In this document: in pieces, positions 17,353 through 26,318 of the stretch
Layout of the letters: each line of letters opens with the position of its first letter
Position numbering within the stretch: position 1 is the first letter of the stretch
DNA from: Flavobacteriaceae bacterium UBA2765
Lineage (GTDB): Bacteria; Bacteroidota; Bacteroidia; Flavobacteriales; Flavobacteriaceae
Direction: 5' to 3'
Length of the DNA stretch: 34,748 nt
NCBI GenBank assembly: GCA_002352665.1
Contig: DEIV01000123.1
Location: 7,028 to 41,775 of the forward strand
Notes under the pieces: generated by a model
Seen by the model: only the letters and a program-made list of their open reading frames with translations
Told to the model about the DNA's origin: nothing
Databases searched by the model: none
Translations under genes and position numbers: made by a program

Positions 17353-18657
17353 TTATTCATTGATCAATCTATAAATTAAAATAGCCGTTCGTTTTGTTAA
17401 TGCTTCTATAGTATTTAAATTGACCGTTTCTTTCGGGGTATGAGCACCATGACCCATTGTGCCTAAACCATCTAAACAATCAACATATTCTGCTACAAAT
17501 GAAACATCTGCAGCTCCTCTTCTACCGGGGTCGTAAGCTACTACCCCACCTTGTTTTAAATCTACGCTAACTTGATTTAATAGTTGCAATAGTTTATGAT
17601 TACCTTCGGTTGGTCCCATTGCAGGATAACTATCTGTATATGTTATTTTAGCCGTAGTATGTGGTAAATTATTGGATACAATTGTCGTCATTTTTGCTCT
17701 GGCTTTTTCTTTTTGATCTTCAGAAATAAATCTTAAACCTCCACTTACATATGCCGTTTGAGCAACAACATTACTTTTTCCAAAGGCTGTACCTTTACTT
17801 TGCTCTTTTTTAGCATCAATAGTAGTGCCTCCCAAAATTACGCCCGGATTAAAGGTCAAATATTCTTCACCTCTTACATTATTATAAAATTCGTTTAAAA
17901 TTCTTGATATTTCAAAAATGGCACCAGCCCCGACTCTTTCATTAAAAATACCGGAAGAATGGGCTCTTTTACCTGTTACTTCCACCTTCCATCCGGAAGA
18001 CCCTCTTCTTGCCACTGTTGCATTATTAAAACCTGTTGATGTTTCAAAACCTAAAGCTACATCGCTCTTTTTGGCAGCTTCAATCAGGTCTTTTCTACTA
18101 ATACTAATGGGCTTACCACTACTCTCTTCATCTCCGGTATAGGCCGCAATAATTTGAGCATTTTTTAGCATACCATTATCAGCCAGTGCTTTTAAAGCAT
18201 ATAGCATAATTATATCTCCACCTTTCATATCGTTTCCACCCGGAGCATGAGCAATACTATCATTTACCATAGAAAATTCCTGAAAAGAACTATCCTCTTC
18301 AAAGACAGTATCTAAATGGCCAATCAATAAGATTTTTTTTCCTTTTACTTTTTTACCTGTTTTTTCTGCAAATAAATGCCCTGATCTATTTACTTCAGAC
18401 ATATCAATCCATTGGGTGTCAAAACCAATATTGTCATATTCTTCTTTAAAGATCTCACCTACTTTTTTGACACCGGCATGATTCATGGTACCGCTATTGA
18501 TATTGACAACTTTCTTAAGTAAAGTAATTGCTTCATCATTATTGATTTCAATAGTCTTTAGAAGTTTCTTTTCATTTTTGGATAATTTCTGACCAAATAA
18601 AAGACCAGAAAATAAAATTAAACCAATTAAAATAATATTGTTACATATTGTTTTCAT
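17353..18657 (-). CDS. Secreted M20 family metallopeptidase (glutamate carboxypeptidase-like)
   Basis: The 434-residue protein has a signal peptide (about 1-22, ending LFGQ) and a complete M20 di-zinc site. His114 and Asp116 lie in GHLDT, Asp143 in GGNDMKGG, the catalytic pair Glu177-Glu178 in GDEESSG, and the C-terminal His in GHGAHTPKE. M20 enzymes of the CPG2/carboxypeptidase type remove C-terminal or aminoacyl residues from small peptides or N-acyl amino acids. Export suggests scavenging in the periplasm or outside. It sits 17 bp after the CBS-domain enzyme gene and 16 bp before DUF2851, consistent with one minus-strand transcript. The precise substrate is not evident. Confidence 0.88.
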   Translation of the reverse strand: MKTICNNIILIGLILFSGLLFGQKLSKNEKKLLKTIEINNDEAITLLKKVVNINSGTMNHAGVKKVGEIFKEEYDNIGFDTQWIDMSEVNRSGHLFAEKTGKKVKGKKILLIGHLDTVFEEDSSFQEFSMVNDSIAHAPGGNDMKGGDIIMLYALKALADNGMLKNAQIIAAYTGDEESSGKPISISRKDLIEAAKKSDVALGFETSTGFNNATVARRGSSGWKVEVTGKRAHSSGIFNERVGAGAIFEISRILNEFYNNVRGEEYLTFNPGVILGGTTIDAKKEQSKGTAFGKSNVVAQTAYVSGGLRFISEDQKEKARAKMTTIVSNNLPHTTAKITYTDSYPAMGPTEGNHKLLQLLNQVSVDLKQGGVVAYDPGRRGAADVSFVAEYVDCLDGLGTMGHGAHTPKETVNLNTIEALTKRTAILIYRLINE

Positions 18658-18674
18658 CCTTCATAATTTTTAAA

Positions 18675-20036
18675 TTAACCTATAGCAGATATTACATCAT
18701 ATTTAGAAATAATTTGATATTTACCGTTATCCAATTCAACCAAAACAGCTTTATTATTTTTATCAATTAAATTGGATATTTTATCAATTGATGTATCTTT
18801 TTTAACAATAGGAAATGCAGTTCGCATAATTTCTTTGATAGGTTTATCTGCTATATTCTTATCTTCAAAATATAGTCTAAATAAATCGCTCTCATCAACT
18901 GAACCTACAAAACCATTACTGTCTTCTACCGGAATCTGAGAAATATCATGATTCCGCATTCTTTCAATGGCATGAGAAACCAATTCCTCTGTTTTAGCTG
19001 TTATTAAAGGTTTATCTATACGGTTTTTAACCAAATCTAATGCAACTGCTGCTTTTTCATCTAAAAAGCCTCTATTTCGCATCCAATCATCATTAAATAT
19101 TTTACCGACATAACGACTACCATGATCGTGAAACAATACTACTACCACATCATCAGGTTTAAAATGTTGTTTTAACTGTAACACACCTTTAATGGCGGAA
19201 CCGGCTGAATTACCAACAAAAATCCCTTCCTCTTCTGCCAATTTACGTGTAAAAACAGCACCATCTTTATCCGTTACTTTTATAAATCCGTCAATAACAT
19301 CAAAATTTACATTTTTAGGTAAAATATCTTCTCCAATACCCTCAGTTATATACGGGTAAATTTCATTTTCATCAAATATACCGGTTTCGTGATATTTTTT
19401 AAATACCGAACCATAGGTATCAACTCCCCAGATTTTAATATTGGGATTTTTCTCCTTTAAAAATTTACCTACTCCCGAAATGGTACCTCCTGTACCAACA
19501 CCAACTACAAAATGGGTGATTTTACCCTCTGTTTGTTTCCATATTTCAGGGCCAGTATACTCATAATGTGCCAAGCTATTTGAGGGATTATCATATTGAT
19601 TTACATACCAGGAATTTGGTGTTTCTGTAGCCAATCGTTTAGACACAGAATAATACGATCTAGGATCTTCAGGTTCTACATCGTTAGGACAAACCACAAC
19701 CTCTGCTCCTACTGCACGTAAAATATCCATTTTTTCTTTAGACTGTTTATCTCCAATTACACAAATTAGCTTATACCCTTTTACAATGGCTACCAAAGCT
19801 AAGCCCATACCGGTATTACCCGAAGTACCTTCTATTATTGTACCACCCGATTTTAACCGACCATCTGCCACAGCGTCTTCAACCATTTTAAGAGCCATTC
19901 TGTCTTTTACAGAATTACCGGGATTAAAGGTTTCTACCTTTGCCAAAACCAATGCATCAATTTCACTAGTAATTTTATTTATCCTTACTAATGGTGTATT
20001 TCCAATGGTTTCTAATATATTTTTAGCGTATTGCAT
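18675..20036 (-). CDS. Cystathionine beta-synthase-like PLP enzyme with CBS domain pair
   Basis: The 453-residue protein has a fold-type II PLP domain (about 1-325): ETIGNTPLVRI at the start, the PLP-binding Lys44 in NPGNSVKDR, the phosphate/substrate loop GTSGNTG (70-76), and a glycine loop GTGGTISG. A tandem pair of CBS (Bateman) domains follows (about 335-453), usually a nucleotide- or SAM-responsive regulatory module. This length and domain order resemble eukaryotic cystathionine beta-synthase rather than plain cysteine synthase. It probably condenses serine or O-acetylserine with homocysteine or sulfide in the cytoplasm. Which reaction it performs cannot be decided here. It starts with ATG and heads the run with the M20 peptidase and DUF2851 genes. 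Confidence 0.88.
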   Translation of the reverse strand: MQYAKNILETIGNTPLVRINKITSEIDALVLAKVETFNPGNSVKDRMALKMVEDAVADGRLKSGGTIIEGTSGNTGMGLALVAIVKGYKLICVIGDKQSKEKMDILRAVGAEVVVCPNDVEPEDPRSYYSVSKRLATETPNSWYVNQYDNPSNSLAHYEYTGPEIWKQTEGKITHFVVGVGTGGTISGVGKFLKEKNPNIKIWGVDTYGSVFKKYHETGIFDENEIYPYITEGIGEDILPKNVNFDVIDGFIKVTDKDGAVFTRKLAEEEGIFVGNSAGSAIKGVLQLKQHFKPDDVVVVLFHDHGSRYVGKIFNDDWMRNRGFLDEKAAVALDLVKNRIDKPLITAKTEELVSHAIERMRNHDISQIPVEDSNGFVGSVDESDLFRLYFEDKNIADKPIKEIMRTAFPIVKKDTSIDKISNLIDKNNKAVLVELDNGKYQIISKYDVISAIG

Positions 20037-20089
20037 ATGTTTGTTTATGGTTTATGTTTAAATTTCTGGATTAGATTATAAAACCTTTT

Positions 20090-20129
20090 TAAGATTGTAA
20101 AATTACAATATTCTTTATAAACAATCTTA
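20090..20129. repeat. Nested inverted repeats upstream of the CBS-domain enzyme gene
   Basis: TAAGATTGT (20090-20098) pairs exactly with ACAATCTTA (20121-20129). Inside lies a second palindromic stretch TTGTAA-AA-TTACAA (20096-20109). The position, 55-95 bp upstream of the gene start on its 5' side, suits a regulatory dyad; no T tract supports termination. Confidence 0.4.
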
Positions 20130-20233
20130 TAATGGCACGTCTCCAAATGTAGTGGTGAAAAATAGTGAGAATACGGTTTAATTTGTGTTTAATAAAATGG
20201 AAATAATCAGTAATCTTCATTTTCACTAGCCCA

Positions 20234-21229
20234 TTAACCAAACATTTTTTTAAATGTATTTTTTTCTGATTGTCGAAAAACATACAATTTAATGGTAGAG
20301 CGTAAAAAACCGATTCCATAGCCAAAAAACATTACTATAGTTGCCCAAATACTCATTACTGCAATGACAATATTTTTATTTTTAACTACTGCATCCAAAA
20401 AAATAATTAAAGCATAAAACAAGAAAAGCAATGCTAATATATTGATGGAAAATAACGACAAAACAATGGATGAGACAAGGCCTAAAACAAATATACTTGG
20501 AAACCAATAGGTGAGTTTTGAGGTATTGGGGTGTAATTTATTAAGCACAGGTCTTGCTGCACCAAAATTAAAAGTTTGTTTAAAAAAGCTATTCCAGTTT
20601 ATTCTTCGCTTGTGAAATACATAGGCTTTTTCTATAAATTGAGTACTATAACCATGTTGCCAGAGTCTAAACGTCAAATCTATATCTTCACCAAAATGCA
20701 TTTTACCAAATCCGCCAGTTTCTTCAAATGCCATCTTAGACAATCCCATATTAAAACTTCTAGGCTGAAAATTTTGTGAATTTTTATTACCTCTCAGTCC
20801 TCCTGTTGTAAGTTCCGAGGTCATGGCATAATTGATAGCTTTTTGTACATTAGAAAATGAGGCATGAGCGGCATCTGCACCTCCAAAGGCTTCAGTATAG
20901 TTAGTGGTTAATCCTTTTTCAACTTCAACTAAATATTCTGTTGGTAAAATACAATCGGAGTCTAAAATAATAAAATAGTTACCTGTTGCTTTCTGCATAC
21001 CGAAGTTTCGGCTTAAACCAGGGCCTGAATTTTCCTTTACATAATAGTGAATATTGAGTTTATTTTTATAATTTTTTACAATTTCTTCAGAAGAATTAGT
21101 TGAGCCATCTTCAATAACTATTACTTGCAAGTCAGTATTATACCTTTGTAAAACAATACTTTTAAGTAATTCATCTAGTTCTATGGGACGATTATAGACA
21201 GGTATTATTATAGAAAAATGAAGCTCCAA
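20234..21229 (-). CDS. Family 2 glycosyltransferase with C-terminal membrane segments
   Basis: The 331-residue protein begins with the GT2 nucleotide-sugar fold: SIIIPVYNRP (6-15), IEDGS (39-43), SGPGLSRNFG (68-77), and the metal-binding DSD at 90-92. FGEDIDLTFRLWQHG supplies the acceptor-side ED motif. From about residue 245 there are two or three hydrophobic helices, so the enzyme is membrane-bound with a cytoplasmic catalytic domain, as in enzymes that build lipid-linked or surface polysaccharide. The sugar is unknown. The start is TTG at 21229: the only codons above it before an in-frame stop are non-start types except an ATT, and the GT2 core begins five residues later. It appears to be a single-gene transcript. 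Confidence 0.85.
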   Translation of the reverse strand: MELHFSIIIPVYNRPIELDELLKSIVLQRYNTDLQVIVIEDGSTNSSEEIVKNYKNKLNIHYYVKENSGPGLSRNFGMQKATGNYFIILDSDCILPTEYLVEVEKGLTTNYTEAFGGADAAHASFSNVQKAINYAMTSELTTGGLRGNKNSQNFQPRSFNMGLSKMAFEETGGFGKMHFGEDIDLTFRLWQHGYSTQFIEKAYVFHKRRINWNSFFKQTFNFGAARPVLNKLHPNTSKLTYWFPSIFVLGLVSSIVLSLFSINILALLFLFYALIIFLDAVVKNKNIVIAVMSIWATIVMFFGYGIGFLRSTIKLYVFRQSEKNTFKKMFG

Positions 21230-21308
21230 GATTAGGGATTTAATTAATCAACAATTTAAACCTTAAATATAGCATAAAAATCAAGCTTAGAATAGCCTTG
21301 AGGTTTTA

Positions 21309-21350
21309 ATACCAATTTAACCATAAAACAAGACAATATTAAATTGGTAT
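21309..21350. repeat. Exact 12-bp inverted repeat between the glycosyltransferase and T9SS cargo genes
   Basis: ATACCAATTTAA (21309-21320) and TTAAATTGGTAT (21339-21350) are exact reverse complements with an 18-nt spacer. It lies 80 bp upstream of the glycosyltransferase start. It could be a regulatory dyad or a copy of a dispersed palindromic element; I see no other copy in the window. Confidence 0.5.
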
Positions 21351-21380
21351 ATTTCTTTTTCATATTGACTTTGAAGAATA

Positions 21381-21429
21381 AAAAAAAGGTTCTCAATCCA
21401 GATAACTATCGGGAGAGAACCTTTTTTTT
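21381..21429 (-). terminator. Rho-independent terminator of the T9SS cargo gene (bidirectional shape)
   Basis: AAGGTTCTC (21387-21394 region) and GAGAACCTT (21415-21423 region) form a stem of at least 8 bp, with A7 on one side and T8 on the other. It can act on both strands. On the minus strand it lies about 15 bp after the stop codon of the T9SS cargo protein. Confidence 0.8.
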
Positions 21430-21443
21430 ATAAAATATTTTTT

Positions 21444-22655
21444 CTACTTTTTTAATATTTTAAATGTACCACTAGCATCACCTACTATTGCTTTCACAAA
21501 ATACGTTCCTGCCGGTAAGCCATAAAGATTTAATTCAGCTCGTAATTCACTTTGTTGTACTCTTTTAATTTCTTTACCCAAAACAGAATATAAACTAATT
21601 TGTTGGATAGGTTCTTTGGCTGTCATGGTTAAAACATTATCAACAGGATTAGGATAATAGCTAAATCCTTTAGCTACAATTTTATCGATTGACAAAGTTT
21701 CATCTATTATTAAATTAAAAGAACCTTCAGGTTGATCAACTGTACCACTAGGATACGCAATATTTATATAATACTTGGTTCCTAAAGTTGAGACAAAAGA
21801 CACACCCTCTACCACATTAAGAGGTCCGGTATTACTAGATTCCACACAGGTTAATGAACCACATGTACCTGTATACACTGCAATACCAAGATCCCAAGAA
21901 GTAGGTTCTACAGTTATAATCATATTACCACCATCAATGGCTCCGGTTACTTCAAACCAAACACCATCATTCATGTCAATACAGTCAGTAACATTAATAA
22001 AACCAGCATTATTTGTAGCAGATGTTGCATCATAATCTGCAATATGAGGTAAACTCGTAATTATTGTTGCATTTGCACAATCGTCATTAGCAGGAACTGT
22101 AGCCATTGTACCCACACAAACATCAAAAGTTGTAGTTGCTCCACTAGCTGTGCTATTACTATATACTCTAATAAAATAAGTATTATTAATAGTTAAACCT
22201 GTTAAATTATTGGTTTCTGAATCACTACATTTAATTGGCGTTGATAATGCAGAACAGTTTGGAGTAGTACCTCCGTCATAAATAATTTGATACAAATCTG
22301 TAGGGGTATTTCCAATATTTTTCAATTCTACCCTATGAGATGTGGCAGTTGCCACAAATTTAAACCAAACATCATCATTAGCTTTAGTAGTTACATCCGG
22401 ACAACTACTTCCTGAATCAGAAGCAACAGTTGAAGCCGTAGCATCTACCAATGTACCCGGAGTTTTCACACTACATAAATAATTATCATTTACGGTTAGA
22501 GAAATGGCATTAGCACATTCATCATTAGTAGGAGGAGCTATCAAATTTTCGAAATCCCCTATTTCTATTGGGTCAGCTTTAATCAGTCCTGTAAAAAGGA
22601 AGAAAAACAAAATTAGCATTCTGAATGTAGTTCTTCTTTTCATAATTTTTTTCAT
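21444..22655 (-). CDS. Secreted protein with two NDxCANA-type domains and T9SS type A sorting domain
   Basis: The 403-residue product has a signal peptide (about 1-27, hydrophobic LILFFFLFTG). Two related beta-rich domains follow, each opening with NDECANA (about 39) or NDDCANA (about 190). The first continues DDVWFKFVAT and the second DGVWFEVTG; both are reminiscent of pre-peptidase C-terminal (PPC-like) modules found in flavobacterial surface proteins. The end carries a classical type A sorting domain: YYPNPVDNVLTM, then ISLYSVLGKE, LPAGTYFVKA and a final KILKK. The protein is therefore T9SS cargo. No catalytic motif is visible, so an adhesive or structural role is the best guess. A strong terminator follows. 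A second possible ATG lies four codons downstream of the chosen start. Confidence 0.85.
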   Translation of the reverse strand: MKKIMKRRTTFRMLILFFFLFTGLIKADPIEIGDFENLIAPPTNDECANAISLTVNDNYLCSVKTPGTLVDATASTVASDSGSSCPDVTTKANDDVWFKFVATATSHRVELKNIGNTPTDLYQIIYDGGTTPNCSALSTPIKCSDSETNNLTGLTINNTYFIRVYSNSTASGATTTFDVCVGTMATVPANDDCANATIITSLPHIADYDATSATNNAGFINVTDCIDMNDGVWFEVTGAIDGGNMIITVEPTSWDLGIAVYTGTCGSLTCVESSNTGPLNVVEGVSFVSTLGTKYYINIAYPSGTVDQPEGSFNLIIDETLSIDKIVAKGFSYYPNPVDNVLTMTAKEPIQQISLYSVLGKEIKRVQQSELRAELNLYGLPAGTYFVKAIVGDASGTFKILKK

Positions 22656-22739
22656 TAAATGGGTTAATATTAAGATTAAACGTCAATTCTAATAAAAAAT
22701 TGTAATTATTTTAATGATAATGACGAATACCCAAAATAT

Positions 22740-23555
22740 TTAGTCCTCTTTCATGAAATAATCCATAACCGACTGACTTACACCCATATTAGAAAAACCT
22801 CCATCATGAAATAAATTTTGTAAAGTAACTTTTTTAGTCAAATCTGAAAACAGCGTTATAGTATAATCTGCACATTCTTGTGCTGTGGCATTTCCTAAGG
22901 GTGACATTTTATCGGCATAAGCCAAAAAGCCTTCAAAACCTTTAACACCCTGACCAGCTGTAGTTGGTGTTGGAGATTGTGATATGGTATTTACTCTAAC
23001 TTTCTTATCCATTCCAAAAAAGTATCCAAAACTTCGAGCGATAGATTCTAAATAGGCCTTATTATCTGCCATATCATTATAATCAGGAAAAACACGTTGA
23101 GCGGCCATATAGGTTAAAGCCACAATTGAACCCCATTTATTCATTGCGTCTTGTTTGTACAAAACATTCATTACCTTATGAAATGAAACTGCAGAGACAT
23201 CCCAACCCTTTGTCGTAAAATCGTAATTAGATGATGTATAATGAATACCCTTTCTAACATTTACAGACATACCAATAGAATGCAATACAAAATCTAATTT
23301 ACCCCCTAATATTTTAACAGATTGGCTAATTAAATTCTCCAGATCTTCTAACGATGTTGCATCTGCAGGAATAATTTCAGAGTTTGTTTTTTTTGCCAAT
23401 TCATTTATAGCACCCATCCTCATTGCAATTGGGGCATTGGTTAAAACAAATTGAGCTCCTTCTTCATGGGCTCTTTCAGCAGTTTTCCAAGCGATAGAAT
23501 TTTCGTCTAAGGCTCCAAAAATAATACCTCGTTTTCCTTTTAATAAATTATACAT
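22740..23555 (-). CDS. fabI: Enoyl-[acyl-carrier-protein] reductase (NADH), FabI type
   Basis: The 271-residue protein is a short-chain dehydrogenase of the FabI kind. It carries the divergent cofactor loop GALDENSIAW (14-23), LHSIGMS (91-97), and catalytic residues Tyr149, Tyr159 and Lys166. Their 10 and 7 residue spacing equals that of E. coli FabI (146, 156, 163). It reduces trans-2-enoyl-ACP in the last step of each fatty-acid elongation cycle in the cytoplasm. The C-terminal FHDGGFSNMGVS is typical of the family. A TAATTTTG promoter box lies about 39-46 bp before the ATG. It follows recN on the same strand after an 82-bp gap. Confidence 0.95.
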   Translation of the reverse strand: MYNLLKGKRGIIFGALDENSIAWKTAERAHEEGAQFVLTNAPIAMRMGAINELAKKTNSEIIPADATSLEDLENLISQSVKILGGKLDFVLHSIGMSVNVRKGIHYTSSNYDFTTKGWDVSAVSFHKVMNVLYKQDAMNKWGSIVALTYMAAQRVFPDYNDMADNKAYLESIARSFGYFFGMDKKVRVNTISQSPTPTTAGQGVKGFEGFLAYADKMSPLGNATAQECADYTITLFSDLTKKVTLQNLFHDGGFSNMGVSQSVMDYFMKED

Positions 23556-23593
23556 AAATATCTATTTTTTCTTTGATTAGTTGTCTTGTATTA

Positions 23594-23601
23594 CAAAATT
23601 A
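23594..23601 (-). promoter_or_regulatory. Probable -7 promoter element of fabI
   Basis: TAATTTTG on the minus strand is an exact TAnnTTTG match, 38 bp upstream of the ATG. A -33 TTG at about 23616-23618 is closer than usual (14 bp), so the upstream box is uncertain. Confidence 0.4.
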
Positions 23602-23637
23602 GGTGAATATTTTAACAATCTTGTTTCTATTTTGAAT

Positions 23638-25293
23638 TTATTGATTTAATAGTTGCTTAGCATGTACAATGGCTGTATCAGCAATATCTTTACCACTTAA
23701 CATTTCAGCCAATTCTTGAACCCTTTCTGAGGCTGAAAGTAATTTAATATTTGTAATCGTTTTATGGTCTTTTTCTGTTTTATACACTTTAAAATGATGT
23801 TTCCCTTTGGCGGCAATTTGTGGTAAATGTGAAATTGCTATAACCTGCATTTTCTTACTCATATTTGACATTACTGAAGCAATACGATTTGAAACTTCTC
23901 CAGACACTCCTGTATCTATTTCATCAAAAATTATAGTTGGTAAATTAGAATAATTACATAAAATTGACTTTATCGCCAGCATAATTCTAGACATTTCACC
24001 TCCTGAGACTATTTTTTTTAAGCTTTCATAACTACTGCCCTTATTGGTAGATATTAAAAATTCCAATTCATTTTTACCCTGAGATAAAAATTCTTCTTTT
24101 TTAATTAAATTGATCTTAAAAGTAGTATTGGGCATTTCTAAATCTTTCAAAAGAAGCTCAAGTTGCTTGGTCAATGAAGGTATTGCCTTAGTTCTTTTAT
24201 TATGCAGGGATGTAGCCAAAGTATTTAATTGATTTTCAATAATTATAATTTCTTCTTTTTTAGCTTGAACGATTCCATCAGCATTTTCAGCAGCACTTAC
24301 TTTAACTTCTAGAAATTGCTGTTTTTCTAATAATTCCTCTACAGTTAATACATGATGCTTTTTTTGCAAATTGTATAGTAATTGTAATCTATCATTGTAT
24401 TTTTCTATTTCAAGGGGACTGTTATCTATATTGCCAATTGTATTTTCCAGTTCTTGAGCAATATCTTCAAAGTCTATTTTTAAACTAGAAACTCTTTCTG
24501 AGAGCATTTCATAATCTTTACTGAATGTTCTCAATTTTTGCAATAAGAGGGTATATTTTCTCAAACTGTCCATCAGACCTCCCTCTTCACTATGCACTAA
24601 TTTTTGAGCTTCAGCCAAATGATTTTTTATTTCTTCAGCATGATTTAATTTTTCTAAAGTATTTTCAAGAAATTCTTGTTCATCAGATTTAAAATCGGCT
24701 TCGGCCAACTCATTCAATAAAAAAGAATTGTAATCATGTTGACTTTTAGCTTCTTCCTGATGTATTAAAATCTGTTGTAATTCTCCATGTAAAGCTTTAT
24801 AAATTTTTAATCCTTTATGGTAAGCATTTAAATGTTTGCCATTATTTGCCAAAGCATCAATAATTAAAAACTGAAAGGATGCGTCAGCCAACTGAAGGGT
24901 TTGATGCTGCGAGTGGATATCTATTAATTTGCTACCCAGATCAGTTAAAACGGATAATGTTGTGGGTGTGTCATTAATAAAGGCTCTTGATTTACCATTA
25001 GGCATGATTTCACGTCTGATAATGGTATGTTGTTCAAAATCTAGATCATGTATATTGAAAAAATTCTCTAAATTAAATTTATCAATTAAAAATTCACCTT
25101 CTATTATACATTTTTTCTCTTTATTTTTTAGACTGGACAAATCTGCTCTTTTACCCAAAATAAGCCCTAAGGCACCTAAAAGAATAGATTTTCCAGCTCC
25201 GGTTTCACCGGTTATAATAGAAAATTCTTGTTGAAAATTTACTTGTAAACTTTCAATAAGTGCATAATTATTTATAGAAAGAGATGCTAACAT
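23638..25293 (-). CDS. recN: DNA repair protein RecN
   Basis: The 551-residue SMC-like ATPase has the N-terminal LSINNYALIESLQVNF and Walker A GETGAGKS (29-36). Long coiled-coil arms fill the middle (about 160-370). The C-terminal ABC part holds the signature VSGGEMSRIMLA and Walker B TIIFDEIDTGVSG, then ISHLPQIAAKG. RecN acts in double-strand break repair by recombination. The length matches the family. A TAAGTTTG box 33 bp upstream of the ATG suggests its own promoter, although the porD gene ends about 130 bp upstream on the same strand. Confidence 0.95.
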   Translation of the reverse strand: MLASLSINNYALIESLQVNFQQEFSIITGETGAGKSILLGALGLILGKRADLSSLKNKEKKCIIEGEFLIDKFNLENFFNIHDLDFEQHTIIRREIMPNGKSRAFINDTPTTLSVLTDLGSKLIDIHSQHQTLQLADASFQFLIIDALANNGKHLNAYHKGLKIYKALHGELQQILIHQEEAKSQHDYNSFLLNELAEADFKSDEQEFLENTLEKLNHAEEIKNHLAEAQKLVHSEEGGLMDSLRKYTLLLQKLRTFSKDYEMLSERVSSLKIDFEDIAQELENTIGNIDNSPLEIEKYNDRLQLLYNLQKKHHVLTVEELLEKQQFLEVKVSAAENADGIVQAKKEEIIIIENQLNTLATSLHNKRTKAIPSLTKQLELLLKDLEMPNTTFKINLIKKEEFLSQGKNELEFLISTNKGSSYESLKKIVSGGEMSRIMLAIKSILCNYSNLPTIIFDEIDTGVSGEVSNRIASVMSNMSKKMQVIAISHLPQIAAKGKHHFKVYKTEKDHKTITNIKLLSASERVQELAEMLSGKDIADTAIVHAKQLLNQ

Positions 25294-25326
25294 TTTTTAG
25301 TTTAGATAAATCAAATAATCAATCAC

Positions 25327-25334
25327 CAAACTTA
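25327..25334 (-). promoter_or_regulatory. Probable -7 promoter element of recN
   Basis: TAAGTTTG on the minus strand matches TAnnTTTG exactly and lies 33 bp before the recN ATG. I see no clear -33 TTTG. Confidence 0.4.
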
Positions 25335-25424
25335 AATATTTTTTTTATGAAAAAGCCTGTAATACCTATCTATTTACTAGAGTTTATTAGAGAAATAGTT
25401 CTTATTAATAGCGTAAATAAAGCG

Positions 25425-26318
25425 TTATATTTTAATTTTCTCCCATTTTTCATTATAAATAGGATAAATTTTAAGTAATGTTTCTTTAAGGCTTACAGCA
25501 TTGGTTCTAGGGCCATCTGAAAAAATATCAACAATTTCATCAGATTTAGTATCCATAAAAACCCTTAGAAGAAATGCATTAGGTCTTGTATTATAGATAT
25601 TATTCAGTTTAATAATAGCATCAGAAATATTATTTTTTGCTTCTTTTTTATCCTCACTCATCTGGTCTAATCCACTTAAGTGATATTGATACAAAGCTGC
25701 CCTAAAATCTTGGTAAGCAGGTGATAAAATATTTTCATTCAATTGATATCTAGTAGTATTACCATCTATTCTATTCCATCCTGAAAAGCCTCCTTGTTGA
25801 GCTAAATTCACTACTTTTTCTGCTTCTTTATGATACACATCTCCTCCATTAAGAGCAAAAGTATCACCATCAATACCTAAAATAGTATATACATAAAAAG
25901 TTAAGATAGAAACCAAGTTAGATTCAAAACTATTTTCATTGTAAATTAAATTCTGAAATTCAGTATAGCTAAATGTTAAGTTATCATCTTTATAATTAAA
26001 AATGGGGCTTTGATATGTTGAATTAAAAACCGGTCTGGAGGCTAAAATTTGAATATTCCCTTTAAACTCATTTGAAGAAGGTTGCTCTATGATATTGATA
26101 GTAATAGCACAATTTATTCTTTCTTGCGGTTTGTATTCATTATTAGTCCATTTTGTATTATTTATATAATCAGAAATGGAATTTTGCATATTATCAAATA
26201 GTTGGGAATTGCTATTTTCAATTCGTTCGGCATCTACAATAACCAAACAATTTAATTCTTGTGCTTGTATTTGAAAAACGATACAAAAAATTAATATATA
26301 TAATAATTTAAGCTTCAT
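25425..26318 (-). CDS. porD: Type IX secretion system protein PorD (DUF4835)
   Basis: I choose the ATG at 26318, giving 297 residues with a clean signal peptide (about 1-20, ending IQAQ); ten extra upstream codons are open. The body matches the DUF4835/PorD family: ELNCLVIVDAERI, QERINCAITINI, IQILASRPVFNSTYQSP, LLTFYVYTILGIDGDTFA-like and GGFSGWNRID. PorD was described in Porphyromonas gingivalis as needed for type IX secretion. The window also encodes three or more T9SS cargo proteins, so the system is evidently in use. The chosen start overlaps the coaBC stop by 11 bp, implying translational coupling. Confidence 0.88.
   Translation of the reverse strand: MKLKLLYILIFCIVFQIQAQELNCLVIVDAERIENSNSQLFDNMQNSISDYINNTKWTNNEYKPQERINCAITINIIEQPSSNEFKGNIQILASRPVFNSTYQSPIFNYKDDNLTFSYTEFQNLIYNENSFESNLVSILTFYVYTILGIDGDTFALNGGDVYHKEAEKVVNLAQQGGFSGWNRIDGNTTRYQLNENILSPAYQDFRAALYQYHLSGLDQMSEDKKEAKNNISDAIIKLNNIYNTRPNAFLLRVFMDTKSDEIVDIFSDGPRTNAVSLKETLLKIYPIYNEKWEKIKI

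Noticed and set aside
20089..20325. 78-codon minus-strand ORF at the end of the glycosyltransferase gene
   Set aside because: It overlaps the last 90 bp of the glycosyltransferase in another frame and has no recognisable features; probably a shadow.
25284..25478. 64-codon plus-strand ORF between recN and porD
   Set aside because: It overlaps the ends of two well-supported genes on the other strand, and its sequence has no family likeness.
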